From Asterias rubens (lineage: Eukaryota; Echinodermata; Asteroidea; Forcipulatida; Asteriidae): 64,000 nt of DNA. Both the position numbers and the translations under genes were made by a program. Location of the stretch: positions 15,193,047 to 15,257,046 of the forward strand of contig NC_047066.1 in the NCBI RefSeq assembly GCF_902459465.1, written 5' to 3'. The notes below the pieces were generated by a model. The model did not search any database and was not told the origin of the DNA. It worked only from the letters and a program-made list of their open reading frames with translations. Numbering within the stretch: position 1 is the first letter of the stretch; each line of letters opens with the position of its first letter. This document shows positions 40,119 through 49,907 of this stretch, piece by piece.

Positions 40119-40680
40119 AAGGGAATCAATGTGTGGTGAAGAGTTTTTCAACTAGTGGTTTAATCACAACGAGGCCTGGGGTCGATTTCACAAAGAGTTA
40201 GGACTAATCCTAACTTAGGACTAGTCCTAGGAGATATACAAATTGCATGGATAGTCCTACCAAGTTAGGACGAGTAACTGGTCCTAACTCGAGATAAGAC
40301 TAGTCCTAACTCTTTGTGAAATCCACCCCTGGTTCTTGATAATTTTACCGAGACGTAGCCGAGGTAAATTATCAAGAACCAGGCCTCGGCGGGTTTAAAC
40401 CACTAGTTGAAAACCGATTCAACACACTTTGAATTCCATTCATAAATACCTTTTCGGTCAAAAAACATAAACACTTATGGTCAAAAAGTAAAATAATGCA
40501 AAAAGTATAATTTTTCAATGATTTCTTTCAACACAACACCCCTCCAGCTATGAAATGGTAAGGCCCAGTCAAGGCCCTCGGGTAAACAAATCCTTATAAG
40601 GGAATGCTGTGCGTGTCGCACGTATCGCATGATGTGGCACAACTGTCTCGGCCAATGCTCTCAACCAATAGGAATTTTAT
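40119..40680. mobile_element. Foldback repeat (family F1) with nested insertion
   Basis: Same element as 2813-3230 (GGGAATCAATGTGTGGTGAA ... ), interrupted in its first arm at 40180-40327. Confidence 0.8.
40180..40327. mobile_element. Nested 148-bp MITE with 5-bp target duplication
   Basis: Ends GGTCGATTTCACAAAGAGTT and AACTCTTTGTGAAATCCACC are 23-24 bp inverted repeats with one mismatch. CCTGG flanks it on both sides (40175-40179, 40328-40332). The host repeat elsewhere reads GAGGCCTGGTTC uninterrupted. Confidence 0.93.
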
Positions 40681-41169
40681 AGGCCTACATGTATTTGTTA
40701 TTCCACAGTTGTCAGTCAGAGATGACTTTCGACAAACTAATAACATCACATCTCTGTACAAACTACATGTAAGTTTATCCTCAACCTCAAGGTAACCAAG
40801 GGAAACTAAGTGCAGTTCCAATTACTGTGGAAAAAGGAGCTGTCAATCTTTATAATGGCACTGATATGTGAAGTAATTATTACTGGGATGGGATGGGATT
40901 TTAAACAAAGCAGTGTAGCAAAAGGCTCTATACAGCCAGAACAAATGCATCACTTACATGGCTAACGGCAGACAGGCTGTTCATACACTGTCTTTGGAAT
41001 TGAACTTGGACATTTCTAGTTGACATCTTTCTCTATATGTACTAACTGAATGTTGATGATGATACTTCTTATTTGTTCAACTAAAAATACTCATAGTTTT
41101 GGTATTTTTTTAAATTGATCTACAAAGGTTGATGTGTGAAGACGCCACTAATTTGAAAGAATAGCCATT

Positions 41170-42156
41170 ATGTCAGAAGCAAATGCAAGCTTTGTGAACA
41201 GGCATGACTTTATGCAGAACATTGGAATGGCACAAGGCATCATTGGAATGGTTCTCAACACTCTAGCTTGGCTGGTCATCCTGCACAATAAAAGCCTCCA
41301 TAATATGACTAATTACTTGCTGGCGTATCTTGCTGTGGTTGATACTCTTGCCTGTTTTAGTGTATTCCTTTATAATACAAAAGACTTATACACTCCTGGT
41401 TTGGTAGGACTGGACATTTACTGTCGACTTATTAACAGCAGATTTCTAGAGTCATTAGCGGTCTTGTCATCAAGTTATGGTCTGTGTCTGGTGACATTTG
41501 AGCGCTATATCGGAATAGTACACCCACTGCACTATCCCAGAGTGATGTCTGCAAAAAAAACAGCTTACCAAATTTTTTTGGCATGGATTATCTCATTTCT
41601 CATCTCCTGTCCGAACCTCTTTGTCCAACAAGCAAACACCAGAAAAGATGCACTATCCGCATGCCACATCATCTTGGAGTTATCTTTATTAGAGGACTTG
41701 TCAACATTAATCATGTTTCCCTTCAGTTACATTATACCAATCGTCTTTATGAGTTGGGCTTACTACAAGATCCAAGCCACTCTCAAGAAAAGTGCTCGAC
41801 AACTCCAACAACAGAATGTACAAGGAGCAGCCCTTGAGCTTCTACAGGCCAGACAGAATGTGATCAGCATGCTTAGGATTGTCATGGGTGCACTACTGGT
41901 TTTGTGGACACCGTTAATAATATGGCTGAGTCTTTGCTTATTTCATCCAAATTATGATTTGTGCCAATCCAAAAGCGGTGAATATATTTTGTTCCTTCTC
42001 ATTTTCTTGTACGACATGAACTCGGTAATCAATCCTATCATTTATGTGTTTAAATACAAGAAGTTTCGCAAAGGTCTACAAGAAATGTTTTATAGTAGGT
42101 GCGCAAGACCTAACCTCATTGGTGTTCAGATTGCTGTGAATGAAGAAAATGCATAG
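41170..42156 (+). CDS. Rhodopsin-class GPCR, 328 aa, divergent member
   Basis: Intact intronless receptor with the start M-S-E-A-N-A-S-F. TM2 has A-Y-L-A-V-V-D. Uniquely among intact members it has both a cysteine above TM3 (D-I-Y-C-R-L-I) and one in a longer loop 2 (L-S-A-C-H-I-I), so the classical disulfide may be present. TM3 ends T-F-E-R-Y, TM6 L-W-T-P, TM7 N-P-I-I-Y. The C-tail differs (E-M-F-Y-S-R-C-A-R-P-N-L-I-G). It lacks the conserved upstream block of the other receptors. From TM5 on it is closer to the others (A-Y-Y-K-I-Q-A-T-L), which may reflect gene conversion. The fragments at 6381 and 51181 derive from a gene of this type. Confidence 0.93.
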   Translation: MSEANASFVNRHDFMQNIGMAQGIIGMVLNTLAWLVILHNKSLHNMTNYLLAYLAVVDTLACFSVFLYNTKDLYTPGLVGLDIYCRLINSRFLESLAVLSSSYGLCLVTFERYIGIVHPLHYPRVMSAKKTAYQIFLAWIISFLISCPNLFVQQANTRKDALSACHIILELSLLEDLSTLIMFPFSYIIPIVFMSWAYYKIQATLKKSARQLQQQNVQGAALELLQARQNVISMLRIVMGALLVLWTPLIIWLSLCLFHPNYDLCQSKSGEYILFLLIFLYDMNSVINPIIYVFKYKKFRKGLQEMFYSRCARPNLIGVQIAVNEENA

Positions 42157-42409
42157 AAAAGACCGCAAATCACTAAATCTCAGAAACAATTCTATTACTC
42201 GACAATCCTATCATATCTGATGCAAATTCATGAAAGGATTACGGATTACTCTGATGTTTAACTGTAAATATTGAACAATTTGAACAAGGCTTGATTAAAG
42301 CTTGGTTCATATGCAAATGCAATAAAAATGTTGATGTCACAGATCTGTTTTCGCTGCAAATGTACAGTACAGCCGAATCCTATTTTTTAGCAGCGGGTAC
42401 TGCAACTCT

Positions 42410-42580
42410 AGCTACCAGGCAATCTCGGTGGTCTAGTTGGTATGACACTGCTCTAGAATTGCAAAGGTCGTGGGTTCGAATCCCACCCGAGTAAAATGCC
42501 TGTGATATTTGTTCACAGGACTCGGGAAAGTACTGAGTATACAGTGCTTAAATATATCTGTGTACGGGTAAAACAACCAA
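42410..42580 (+). mobile_element. tRNA-derived SINE (family S1), solitary
   Basis: Head from AATCTCGGTGGTCTAGTTGG with B box GTGGGTTCGAATCCCACCC, body GCCTGTGATATTTGTTCACA, and a single diverged 43-bp tail unit (AAGTACTGAGTATACAGTGC). It shows the ancestral state with one tail unit. Confidence 0.82.
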
Positions 42581-42744
42581 AATTAAAACTTGTAATGCGC
42601 ACATATCCAATACACTAAGTCAACAATTTGTGTCCGCAGATATCAGCAACTGACTAGCTAGATTTACTTGTAGACAAATTCCTCTCGTCACTGTCATACC
42701 ACTCCTCGTATTTAATCAGAAACAGAGTAGTTAATAGTGCTCAT

Positions 42745-42927
42745 CAACCTGTGTTGAAGTACCTGTCAATCTTAGTTAGGCACTGTTATTTTGAATAGTT
42801 ACCCAATATTGGTAGAATATTGCATAGAATACAAAGGAAAGGAGCCCATAATTGTTCATAAAGATCACAACAAGAAAGCAGGACATAGACACAGGATTTG
42901 CAAATCAAAATGGCTTACACTTGCCAA
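42745..42927 (+). pseudogene. GPCR promoter plus first codons, truncated
   Basis: A complete conserved upstream block (motif at 42801) leads to ATG at 42910 and the start M-A-Y-T-C-Q. The sequence then jumps directly into the upstream block of the next receptor (CCTGTGTTGAAGTATCTGTC). All but the first ~6 codons of a receptor have been lost, leaving two promoters in tandem. Confidence 0.8.
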
Positions 42928-43105
42928 CCTGTGTTGAAGTATCTGTCAATCTTAGTTATGGCACTGTTGTTTTAAATAGTTGCCCAATATTGGTAGAATA
43001 TTGCAAAGAGTAAACTGGGAAAAGAGCTAAATTGTTCATAACAATTCCAGCATTTCAAGGCACAACAGGGAAGCTACATATCGTTACTGGATTTGCATTT
43101 TCAAA
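42925..43105 (+). promoter_or_regulatory. Conserved upstream block of GPCR genes
   Basis: Second of two tandem blocks; motif from 42982 (GCCC variant), 124 bp before the ATG at 43106. Confidence 0.6.
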
Positions 43106-44077
43106 ATGGCTTTCAGTTATCAGTATAACCAATCTGAATCCGAAGCCAATATTTCTGAATAGAATTCAAGTTACGTCAGCAAGGAGGAATTAGTGCAAAA
43201 GATTAGAATGGCACAAGGCATCCTTGGAGTGGTTCTCAACACTCTAGCTTGGCTGGTCATCCTTCGCACCAAAAACCTCCACAATATGACTAACTATTTG
43301 TTGGCATATCTTGCTGTGACTGACAGTACTTTTTGCTTTTCTGTAGTCCTTTATCATGGTAATAAACTGTATAGCAATACAACTTGGGTGCTCATTGACG
43401 ATGGATTTGTACAGTTAATGACAGGTTTAGTATCAAGTTTTGGTCTATGCCTGGTGACCTATGAACGTTATATCGGAATAGTGCATCCACTGCACTACCC
43501 AAGAAGGATCACTCTAAAAAAAGTAACTCTCATAGCTTTTGTGTCATGGATTATGTCATTTCTAATCGTCTGCCCAGAATTTTTTATGAGGTCATACAGC
43601 AGGGACATATTGTTAAACGCAGGGTTTTTTCTATTTGGTTACCTGTTACCAATCCTATTTATGAGTTGGGCTTACTACAAGATCCAAGCCACTCTCGAGA
43701 CAAATGCTCAACAACTCCAACAACAGAATGTACAAGGAGCAGCCATTGAGCTTTTACAAGCAAGAGAAAAGGTGATTAACACGCTACGGATTGTCATGGT
43801 TGTACTGTTGGTTTTGTGGACACCATCAGCAATATGGATGACGATCTGCTCATTATCTGTAGATAAGAAGCTGGGTGAGTCAAAAACTGGTAAATTAATT
43901 ACTGTCCTTGTTATTGCCATGTATGACATGAACTCGGTGATCAATCCAATTATTTATGTCTTCACATACAAGAAGTTTCGGAGAGGTCTTCAAGACATGC
44001 TGTGCAGCTGCATTGGTCGACCTCTCAGGCCAAACCGCATTGAAGTTCAGATTGCTATGAATGAACACACTGCATAG
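43106..44077 (+). pseudogene. GPCR with early stop (codon 19), otherwise intact
   Basis: ATG 43106 starts M-A-F-S-Y-Q-Y-N-Q-S like the 1295 gene, but TGG is TAG at 43160-43162. The rest is open to 44077 with seven helices, E-R-Y, N-P-I-I-Y and the family tail. The next ATG in frame (43208, M-A-Q-G-I-L) lies at the start of TM1 and could give a receptor with almost no extracellular N-terminus. It has several private changes (V-V-L-L-V-L-W-T-P, K-K-L-G-E-S) and lacks the usual loop-3 cysteine. Called a pseudogene, although translation from the second ATG is possible. Confidence 0.75.
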
Positions 44078-44100
44078 AAAGGATTACAAACTCACAATAC

Positions 44101-44401
44101 GTGTCATGGCCGAGCGGTTAAGAGCACCGGATTCAAGCTCTGGTGTTTGATCACCAGGGTGTGGGTTCGAATCCCGGTCGTGACACTTGCTACGTAAAAT
44201 TGGGGAGGTAGTGCTTTCTGCTCTACCGGCCAGGCTTCGGACTGATGATACCCAAGCCTACATCCGTATGGACTGTAAAAGGGGTAACCCTGTTTCAGCC
44301 CTAGGAGTAGGTGGCAACGGCCTCTGGAACAAAATAATTGAAGTCCACACCTTGAAGTGGCCTTCAGGCCTTGTGTGTCTGGCGACTTGCATAAAAAAAA
44401 A
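44101..44401 (+). mobile_element. tRNA-Leu-like SINE (family S3)
   Basis: Same element and same insertion point as 32694-32994, so it was carried along by array duplication. Head 44101-44186 keeps a full tRNA-like cloverleaf with loop TTCAAGC, which would place anticodon CAA (Leu) at 44134-44136. Ends GGCGACTTGCAT plus A9. Confidence 0.85.
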
Positions 44402-44654
44402 CAGCACTATGGAAAGTGGAAAGGATACACATAAGGAGAAGTCCCTAAAACTGAAAACCTTACATGTAAAAAGATAATAATAATAATAAGACTTGTAATG
44501 TGCACATATCCAACACACTTATTGATCAAGTCAACATTTTGTGCCCACAGTTATCAGGCTGACAAGCTAGATTATCTTGCACACAAATTTCTCTCGTCAC
44601 TGTCATACCACTCCGTGTATTTAATCAAAAACAGAGTAATAAGTTGTGCTCCTC

Positions 44655-44838
44655 AACCTGTGTTGAAGTATCTGTCAATCTTAGTTAGGCAATGTTATTT
44701 TAAATAGTTACCCAATATTGGTAGAATATTGCATAGAGTACAAAGGACACGAGCTCAATTGTTCAAAACGATCACAGTGTTTCAAGACACAACAAGAAAG
44801 CAGGCCATACACTGTAGAAACAGGATTTGCAAATCAAA
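44655..44838 (+). promoter_or_regulatory. Conserved upstream block of GPCR genes
   Basis: Same block; motif from 44710, 129 bp before the ATG at 44839, as in the gene at 33434. Confidence 0.6.
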
Positions 44839-45823
44839 ATGACTTTCAGTTGCTAGTATAACCAATCTGAAGCCATAGCCAATATGTCTGACGGGACTTC
44901 AAGAGGCATCAGCAGGGAGGAATTAGTGCACAGGATTGGAATGGCACAAGGCATCATTGGAGTGGTTCTCAACACTCTAGCTTGGCTGGTCATCCTTCAC
45001 ACCAAAGGCCTTCATAATATGACAAACTACTTGCTGGCATATCTCGCTGTGACTGACTGTATGTTTTGCTTTTCTGTAGTTCTTCGTCATGGTACTGCAC
45101 TGTATCGCACTGCAACTTGGTGGCTCTATGACAGTAGACCTTTAGAGTTTATGACAGGTATACATTGTAGTATCAAGTCTCGGTCTATGTCTGGTGACCT
45201 ATGAACGATATATCGGAATAGTGCATCCACTGCACTATCCAAGAAGGATCACTCTAAAAAAAGTAACTCTCATAGCTTTCGTGTCATGGATTATGTCATT
45301 TCTAATCGTCTGCCCAGCACTTTTTATAAGGTCATACAGCCTGGCAAGTGTAATTTTTATAATTACAGGATTGACTCTAACTGGTTACCTGTTCCCCATC
45401 ATATTTATGTGTTGGGCTTACTACAAGATCCAAGCCACTCTCAAGAGAGGTGCTCAACAACTCCAACAGCAGAATGTACTAGGAGCAGCCCTTGAGCTTT
45501 TACATGCAAGAAAGAATGTGATTCACATGCTCATGATTGTCATGGGTGCATTAGTTGTTCTGTGGACACCATTAGTAATATGGCTGATGTTTTGCTCATT
45601 ATCTAAACAAGAGAACTTGTGCAGATCAATAAATGTTAAATTAACCGGTACTCTTCTTCTTGTCATCTACAACATGAACTCAGTGATCAATCCCATCATT
45701 TATGTCTTCACATACAAAAAGTTTCGGAAAGGTCTTCAAGACATGCTGTGTTGTTGCGTTGGTCGACCTCTAAGGCCAAACCGCATTGAAGTTCAGATTG
45801 CTATGAATGAACACACTGCATAG
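44839..45823 (+). pseudogene. GPCR with stop and frameshift
   Basis: M-T-F-S-C then TAG at 44854 (CAG in the gene at 33434). A downstream ATG at 44884 (M-S-D-G) reopens the frame through TM1-TM3. At about 45162 a 7-bp insertion (GGTATACATTGTAGTATC versus GGTATAGTATC at 57-67) shifts frame before E-R-Y. The rest is open from 45191 to 45823. The copy-A counterpart (3-719) lacks the insertion, so the lesion is recent. Confidence 0.92.
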
Positions 45824-46214
45824 GAAGGATCTCAGACTCATAAATAGAACATGGAAAGGATCCAAAAAATGTACATGTAAGGTAAACTCCATGAAACGAA
45901 AAAATGTAAAAAGATATAGATTTATCAGACTTTGAAAAGAACTGAATTGTACTTGTGCTTTATGGTCAGATAAAGGCACTTGGTCCAATTAAAGCTACCT
46001 TGATCTGTTTAATAAAGTAAAGGACTTAATTGCTAGCTTTGAAAGCTTTGAATCTAACCAGCGAATGACAAGTGATCCTACACACTAATTGATAAAGTCA
46101 ATATTTTGTGCTCACAGATATTTATAACTAATTGACTCGCTAGCTTATTCTGTAAAAACTCATTGTCAAATGAAAGCTTATATTAAAACGAAAACACAGT
46201 AGTTAGATGTGATC

Positions 46215-46398
46215 CTCAACCTGTGTTGAAATAACCTTTCAATCTTAGTTATTGCACTGTTGTTTTTAATAGTTACCCAATATTGGTAGAATATTGCAAA
46301 GAGTAAACTGGGAAAAGACCTAAATTGTTCATAACAATTCCAGCGTTTCAAGGCACAACAGGGAAGCTACATATCGTTACTGGATTTGCATTTTCAAA
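46215..46398 (+). promoter_or_regulatory. Conserved upstream block of GPCR genes
   Basis: Copy-B equivalent of 1110-1294; motif from 46275, 124 bp before the ATG. Confidence 0.6.
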
Positions 46399-47376
46399 AT
46401 GGCTTTCAGTTATCAGTATAACCAATCTGAATCCGAAGCCAATATTTCTGAATGGAATTCAAGTTACGTCAGCAAGGAGGAATTAGTGCACAAGATTGGA
46501 ATGGCACAAGGCATCATTGGAGTGGTTCTCAACACTCTAGCTTGGCTGGTCATCCTTCGCACCAAAAACCTCCACAATATGACTAACTATTTGCTGGCAT
46601 ATCTTGCTGTGACTGACAGTACTTTTTGCTTTTCTGTAGTCCTTTATCATGGTAATGAACTGTATAGCAATACAACTTGGTGGATCATTGACGGTGGGTT
46701 TGTACAGTTTACGACAGGTTTAGTATCAAGTTTTGGTCTATGCCTGGTGACTTATGAACGATATATCGGAATAGTGCATCCACTGCACTACCCAAGTAGG
46801 ATCACTCTAAAAAAAGTAACTGTCATAGCTTTCCTGTCATGGATTCTGTCATTTCTTGTTCTCTGCCCAACACTTTTAATGGCATTACACGACAGAACCA
46901 GTGGAGTATATATATACATAGGATTTAATCTTTTTGGTAACCTGTTTCCCATCCTATTTATGAGTTGGGCTTACTACAAGATCCAAGCCACCCTCAAGAA
47001 AAGTGCTCAACAACTCCAACAACAGAATGTACAAGGAGCAGCCCTTGAGCTTTTACAGGCAAGAAAGAATGTGATCAGCATGCTTAGGATTGTCATGGGT
47101 GCATTAGTTGTCCTGTGGACACCCTTAGTAGTATGGCTGATGTTTTGCTCAATATTTAAAGAAGAGAACTTGTGTACATCAAAAACTGGTGGATTAATTT
47201 ATCTTCTTGTTGTTGTTATCTACAGCATGAACTCAGTGATCAATCCCATCATTTATGTCTTCACATACAAGAAGTTTCGGAAAGGTCTTCAAGACATGCT
47301 GTGTTGTTGCATTGGTCGACCTCTCAGGCCAAACCGCATTGAAGTTCAGATTGCTATGAATGAACACACTGCATAG
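46399..47376 (+). CDS. Rhodopsin-class GPCR, 325 aa (copy B of 1295)
   Basis: Intact. Same protein as the gene at 1295 apart from K-E-E-N in place of K-E-E-Y in loop 3. Here the base before the start is TTTTC, so no upstream ATG exists, supporting the start chosen at 1295. All motifs (E-R-Y, L-W-T-P, N-P-I-I-Y, C-C-C tail) are kept. Confidence 0.93.
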   Translation: MAFSYQYNQSESEANISEWNSSYVSKEELVHKIGMAQGIIGVVLNTLAWLVILRTKNLHNMTNYLLAYLAVTDSTFCFSVVLYHGNELYSNTTWWIIDGGFVQFTTGLVSSFGLCLVTYERYIGIVHPLHYPSRITLKKVTVIAFLSWILSFLVLCPTLLMALHDRTSGVYIYIGFNLFGNLFPILFMSWAYYKIQATLKKSAQQLQQQNVQGAALELLQARKNVISMLRIVMGALVVLWTPLVVWLMFCSIFKEENLCTSKTGGLIYLLVVVIYSMNSVINPIIYVFTYKKFRKGLQDMLCCCIGRPLRPNRIEVQIAMNEHTA

Positions 47377-47904
47377 AAAGGATCTCAAACTTATATCATC
47401 AAACATTGCTTTGGAAAAAGGAAAGGATCAGACAAGGTGAAGCCCCAAAACTGACATCCTTATGTAAAAGGATATAGATTATTCAGACCTTCAAAAGAAC
47501 TAAAATGTACTTGTGCTTTACAGTCAGGTAAAGGTGCTTGGTCCAATTAAAGCTACATTGATATCTGTTTATTGAAGTAAAAAAATCAACATGTAGCTTT
47601 GGAAGTAGATAGATTTGATAACAATCCATTTCCCACACCAGCTGACCAGACACAGGCTCCAAGTTCCCCCAAGAGACACGGAGGTCCATGACTGTTACAG
47701 CTCGATTCAAACCACTTGATGCTTACTCAGCAAAACGTTTTCAAACTCAATAACAACGGCCATTTGTAAGACTTGGGAACAACTTCAGAACATCTTCTTT
47801 TGGTGCAGCCTGTTGATCTGTGATTTTCTTTTCAATAGTAATTTGTTATTGGAAAATGAGCGGATCACAAAACTGAATTTTACATTGGAGCCCCTCTTTA
47901 ATAA
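47377..47904. repeat. GPCR array spacer unit, copy B
   Basis: Same as 2273-2812, with very few substitutions. Confidence 0.75.
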
Positions 47905-48330
47905 GGGAATCAATGTGTGGTGAAGAGGTTTTCAACTAGTGGTTTAATCCCAACGAGGCCTGGTTCCTGGTACCGAGACGAAGACGAGGTGAATTATCAA
48001 GAACCAGGCCTCGGCGGGTTTAAACCACTAGTTGAAAACCGATTTAACACACTTTGATTCCCATTCATAAATACCTTTTCGGTCAAAAAACATCAACACC
48101 TTTGGTCAAAAAGTAAAATAAATGCAATAATTATATTTGTTAAATAATTTCTTTCAACACAACACCCCTCTAGCTATGAAATGGTAAGGCCCTCCGCCGC
48201 CTCGGGTAAACAACTCCTTATAAGGGAATGCTGTGCGCGTCGCGCGTATCACGTGATGTGGCACAACTGTCCTGGCCATTGCTCTCGACCAATATGAATG
48301 AGGAAACTGTTTTATAAGCTCACGTGTCAT
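47905..48330. mobile_element. Foldback repeat (family F1), copy B
   Basis: Equivalent of 2813-3230; has an extra CGCGCG stretch (GCGCGTCGCGCGTATCACG) at 48236. Confidence 0.75.
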
Positions 48331-48360
48331 GCCCATATCGTTAACACTTTTTACTGTGCA

Positions 48361-48749
48361 TTAAAGGAACACGTTGCCTTGGATCAGACGAGTTGGTCTA
48401 TAAAAAGCGTCTGAAACCGTTTATTATGAAATGTATATGGTTAGAAAGATGTTTTAAAAGTAGAATATAATGATCCACACAAGTATCACACAAAATTGCA
48501 CGGTTTTCATTTTACGTCGCGAACTAACACGGTCGGCCATTTATGGGAGTCAAATTTTTGACTCCCATAAATGGCCGACCGTGTTTGTCGACGAGGTAAA
48601 ACGAAAACCACGAAATTTCAAGGCATATTTGTGTAGATCATTGTACTACTTTTACACCATCTTTCTAACCATACCGATTTTATAAGAAACAGTTACAGAA
48701 CGCTTTTCAAAGACCAACTCGACCGATCCAAGGCAAAGTGTTCCTTTAA
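48361..48749. mobile_element. Palindromic MITE (family F2), copy B
   Basis: Equivalent of 3250-3638; the central arms are perfect here (CGGTCGGCCATTTATGGGAG / CTCCCATAAATGGCCGACCG). Confidence 0.8.
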
Positions 48750-49724
48750 CAAAAGGTTTATGCACACCCACGTGACGCGCTCTCCACCAATAGGAAAAGC
48801 GAAACTGTCTGAGGTATTTATGAATAATTGTTTATGTACATAAGTATTGAGTACAAAAAAACAATGGATTTACATAGTAAGTCTGCTGCCTCTAAACATC
48901 TCTTTTTACTGCCTTGACATGCTGGCCAGTTTAAACCTTTCAAATAATAGACCGAGTTTTTGTGTACATCACGGAGCAATGTTTTCAGGAGAGTCTTGTG
49001 TAGCTGTTGTACATGCTAAAATAATTTCCGGCTCACTGAGATCAAAACCATTTTTGTGAAATTGTTTTACTAATTTCTCGAAAAACTACAGCACCTCAGC
49101 AAGTAATATTTTGAGGGAAGCCTTCTACTATCATTATCTTCAGACAGTGTGTACGTTAAATGAAAAGCTGTAGACATTGCGTTTTGTGTTACAAAAACTA
49201 TCTAAACCCTTTAAACTAAAAGAATATGCCGAGAAAAACCACCCCAAAAAATCTCCTTTTAAAAAAATATCACAAGATTGACTGAGTCAACTTAATACTT
49301 GTTATCCATACTATTAGTGACTGAACTCCTGTTTTGAAATAACTCCAAAATGCAACATCCTTTTCAAAGTTAAATTTTTCGTAAAAATTATCGTGAACAA
49401 TGCAGGTTGGCTTCTCAATATAAAAAGCAAACGCTGATCCAGCAAAATAATTAATAACTAATATGTGAATGACAAGGGACTCTACACACTAATTGATCAA
49501 GTTAATATTTTGTGCTCATCACAGATATAAAAGCAATTGACTCGCTAGCTTATTCTGAAAGAGCTTAATAATAACAAATTCTTATATAGCGCATCTGATA
49601 CAATAACCGTCTCAATTTGCTTTACTTTAGTGCCCTGGTCACTGGGCCAATAAAAATCCTCTCTCGTCATTGTCATATCAAAGCTTGTATTAAAAACGAA
49701 AACACAGTAGTTAAATGTGCTCCT
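48750..49724. other. Array spacer, copy B
   Basis: Equivalent of 3639-4914 minus ~300 bp deleted at 48956, which removed most of the AGACC MITE and flanking sequence. Contains an F3 half element (49050-49220) and a SINE 3' fragment (49563-49665). Confidence 0.6.
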
Positions 49725-49907
49725 GAACCTGTGTTGAAAAAATCTGTCAATCTTAGTTATAGCACTGTTGTTTTTTAATAGTTACCCAATATTGGTAGAA
49801 TATTGCAAAGAGTAAACTGGGAAAAGAGCTAAATTGTTCATAACAATTCCAGCGTTTCAAGGCACAACAGGGAAGCTACATATCGTTGCTGGATTTGCAT
49901 TTTCAAA
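49725..49907 (+). promoter_or_regulatory. Conserved upstream block of GPCR genes
   Basis: Copy-B equivalent of 4915-5100; motif from 49784, 124 bp before the ATG. Confidence 0.6.
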
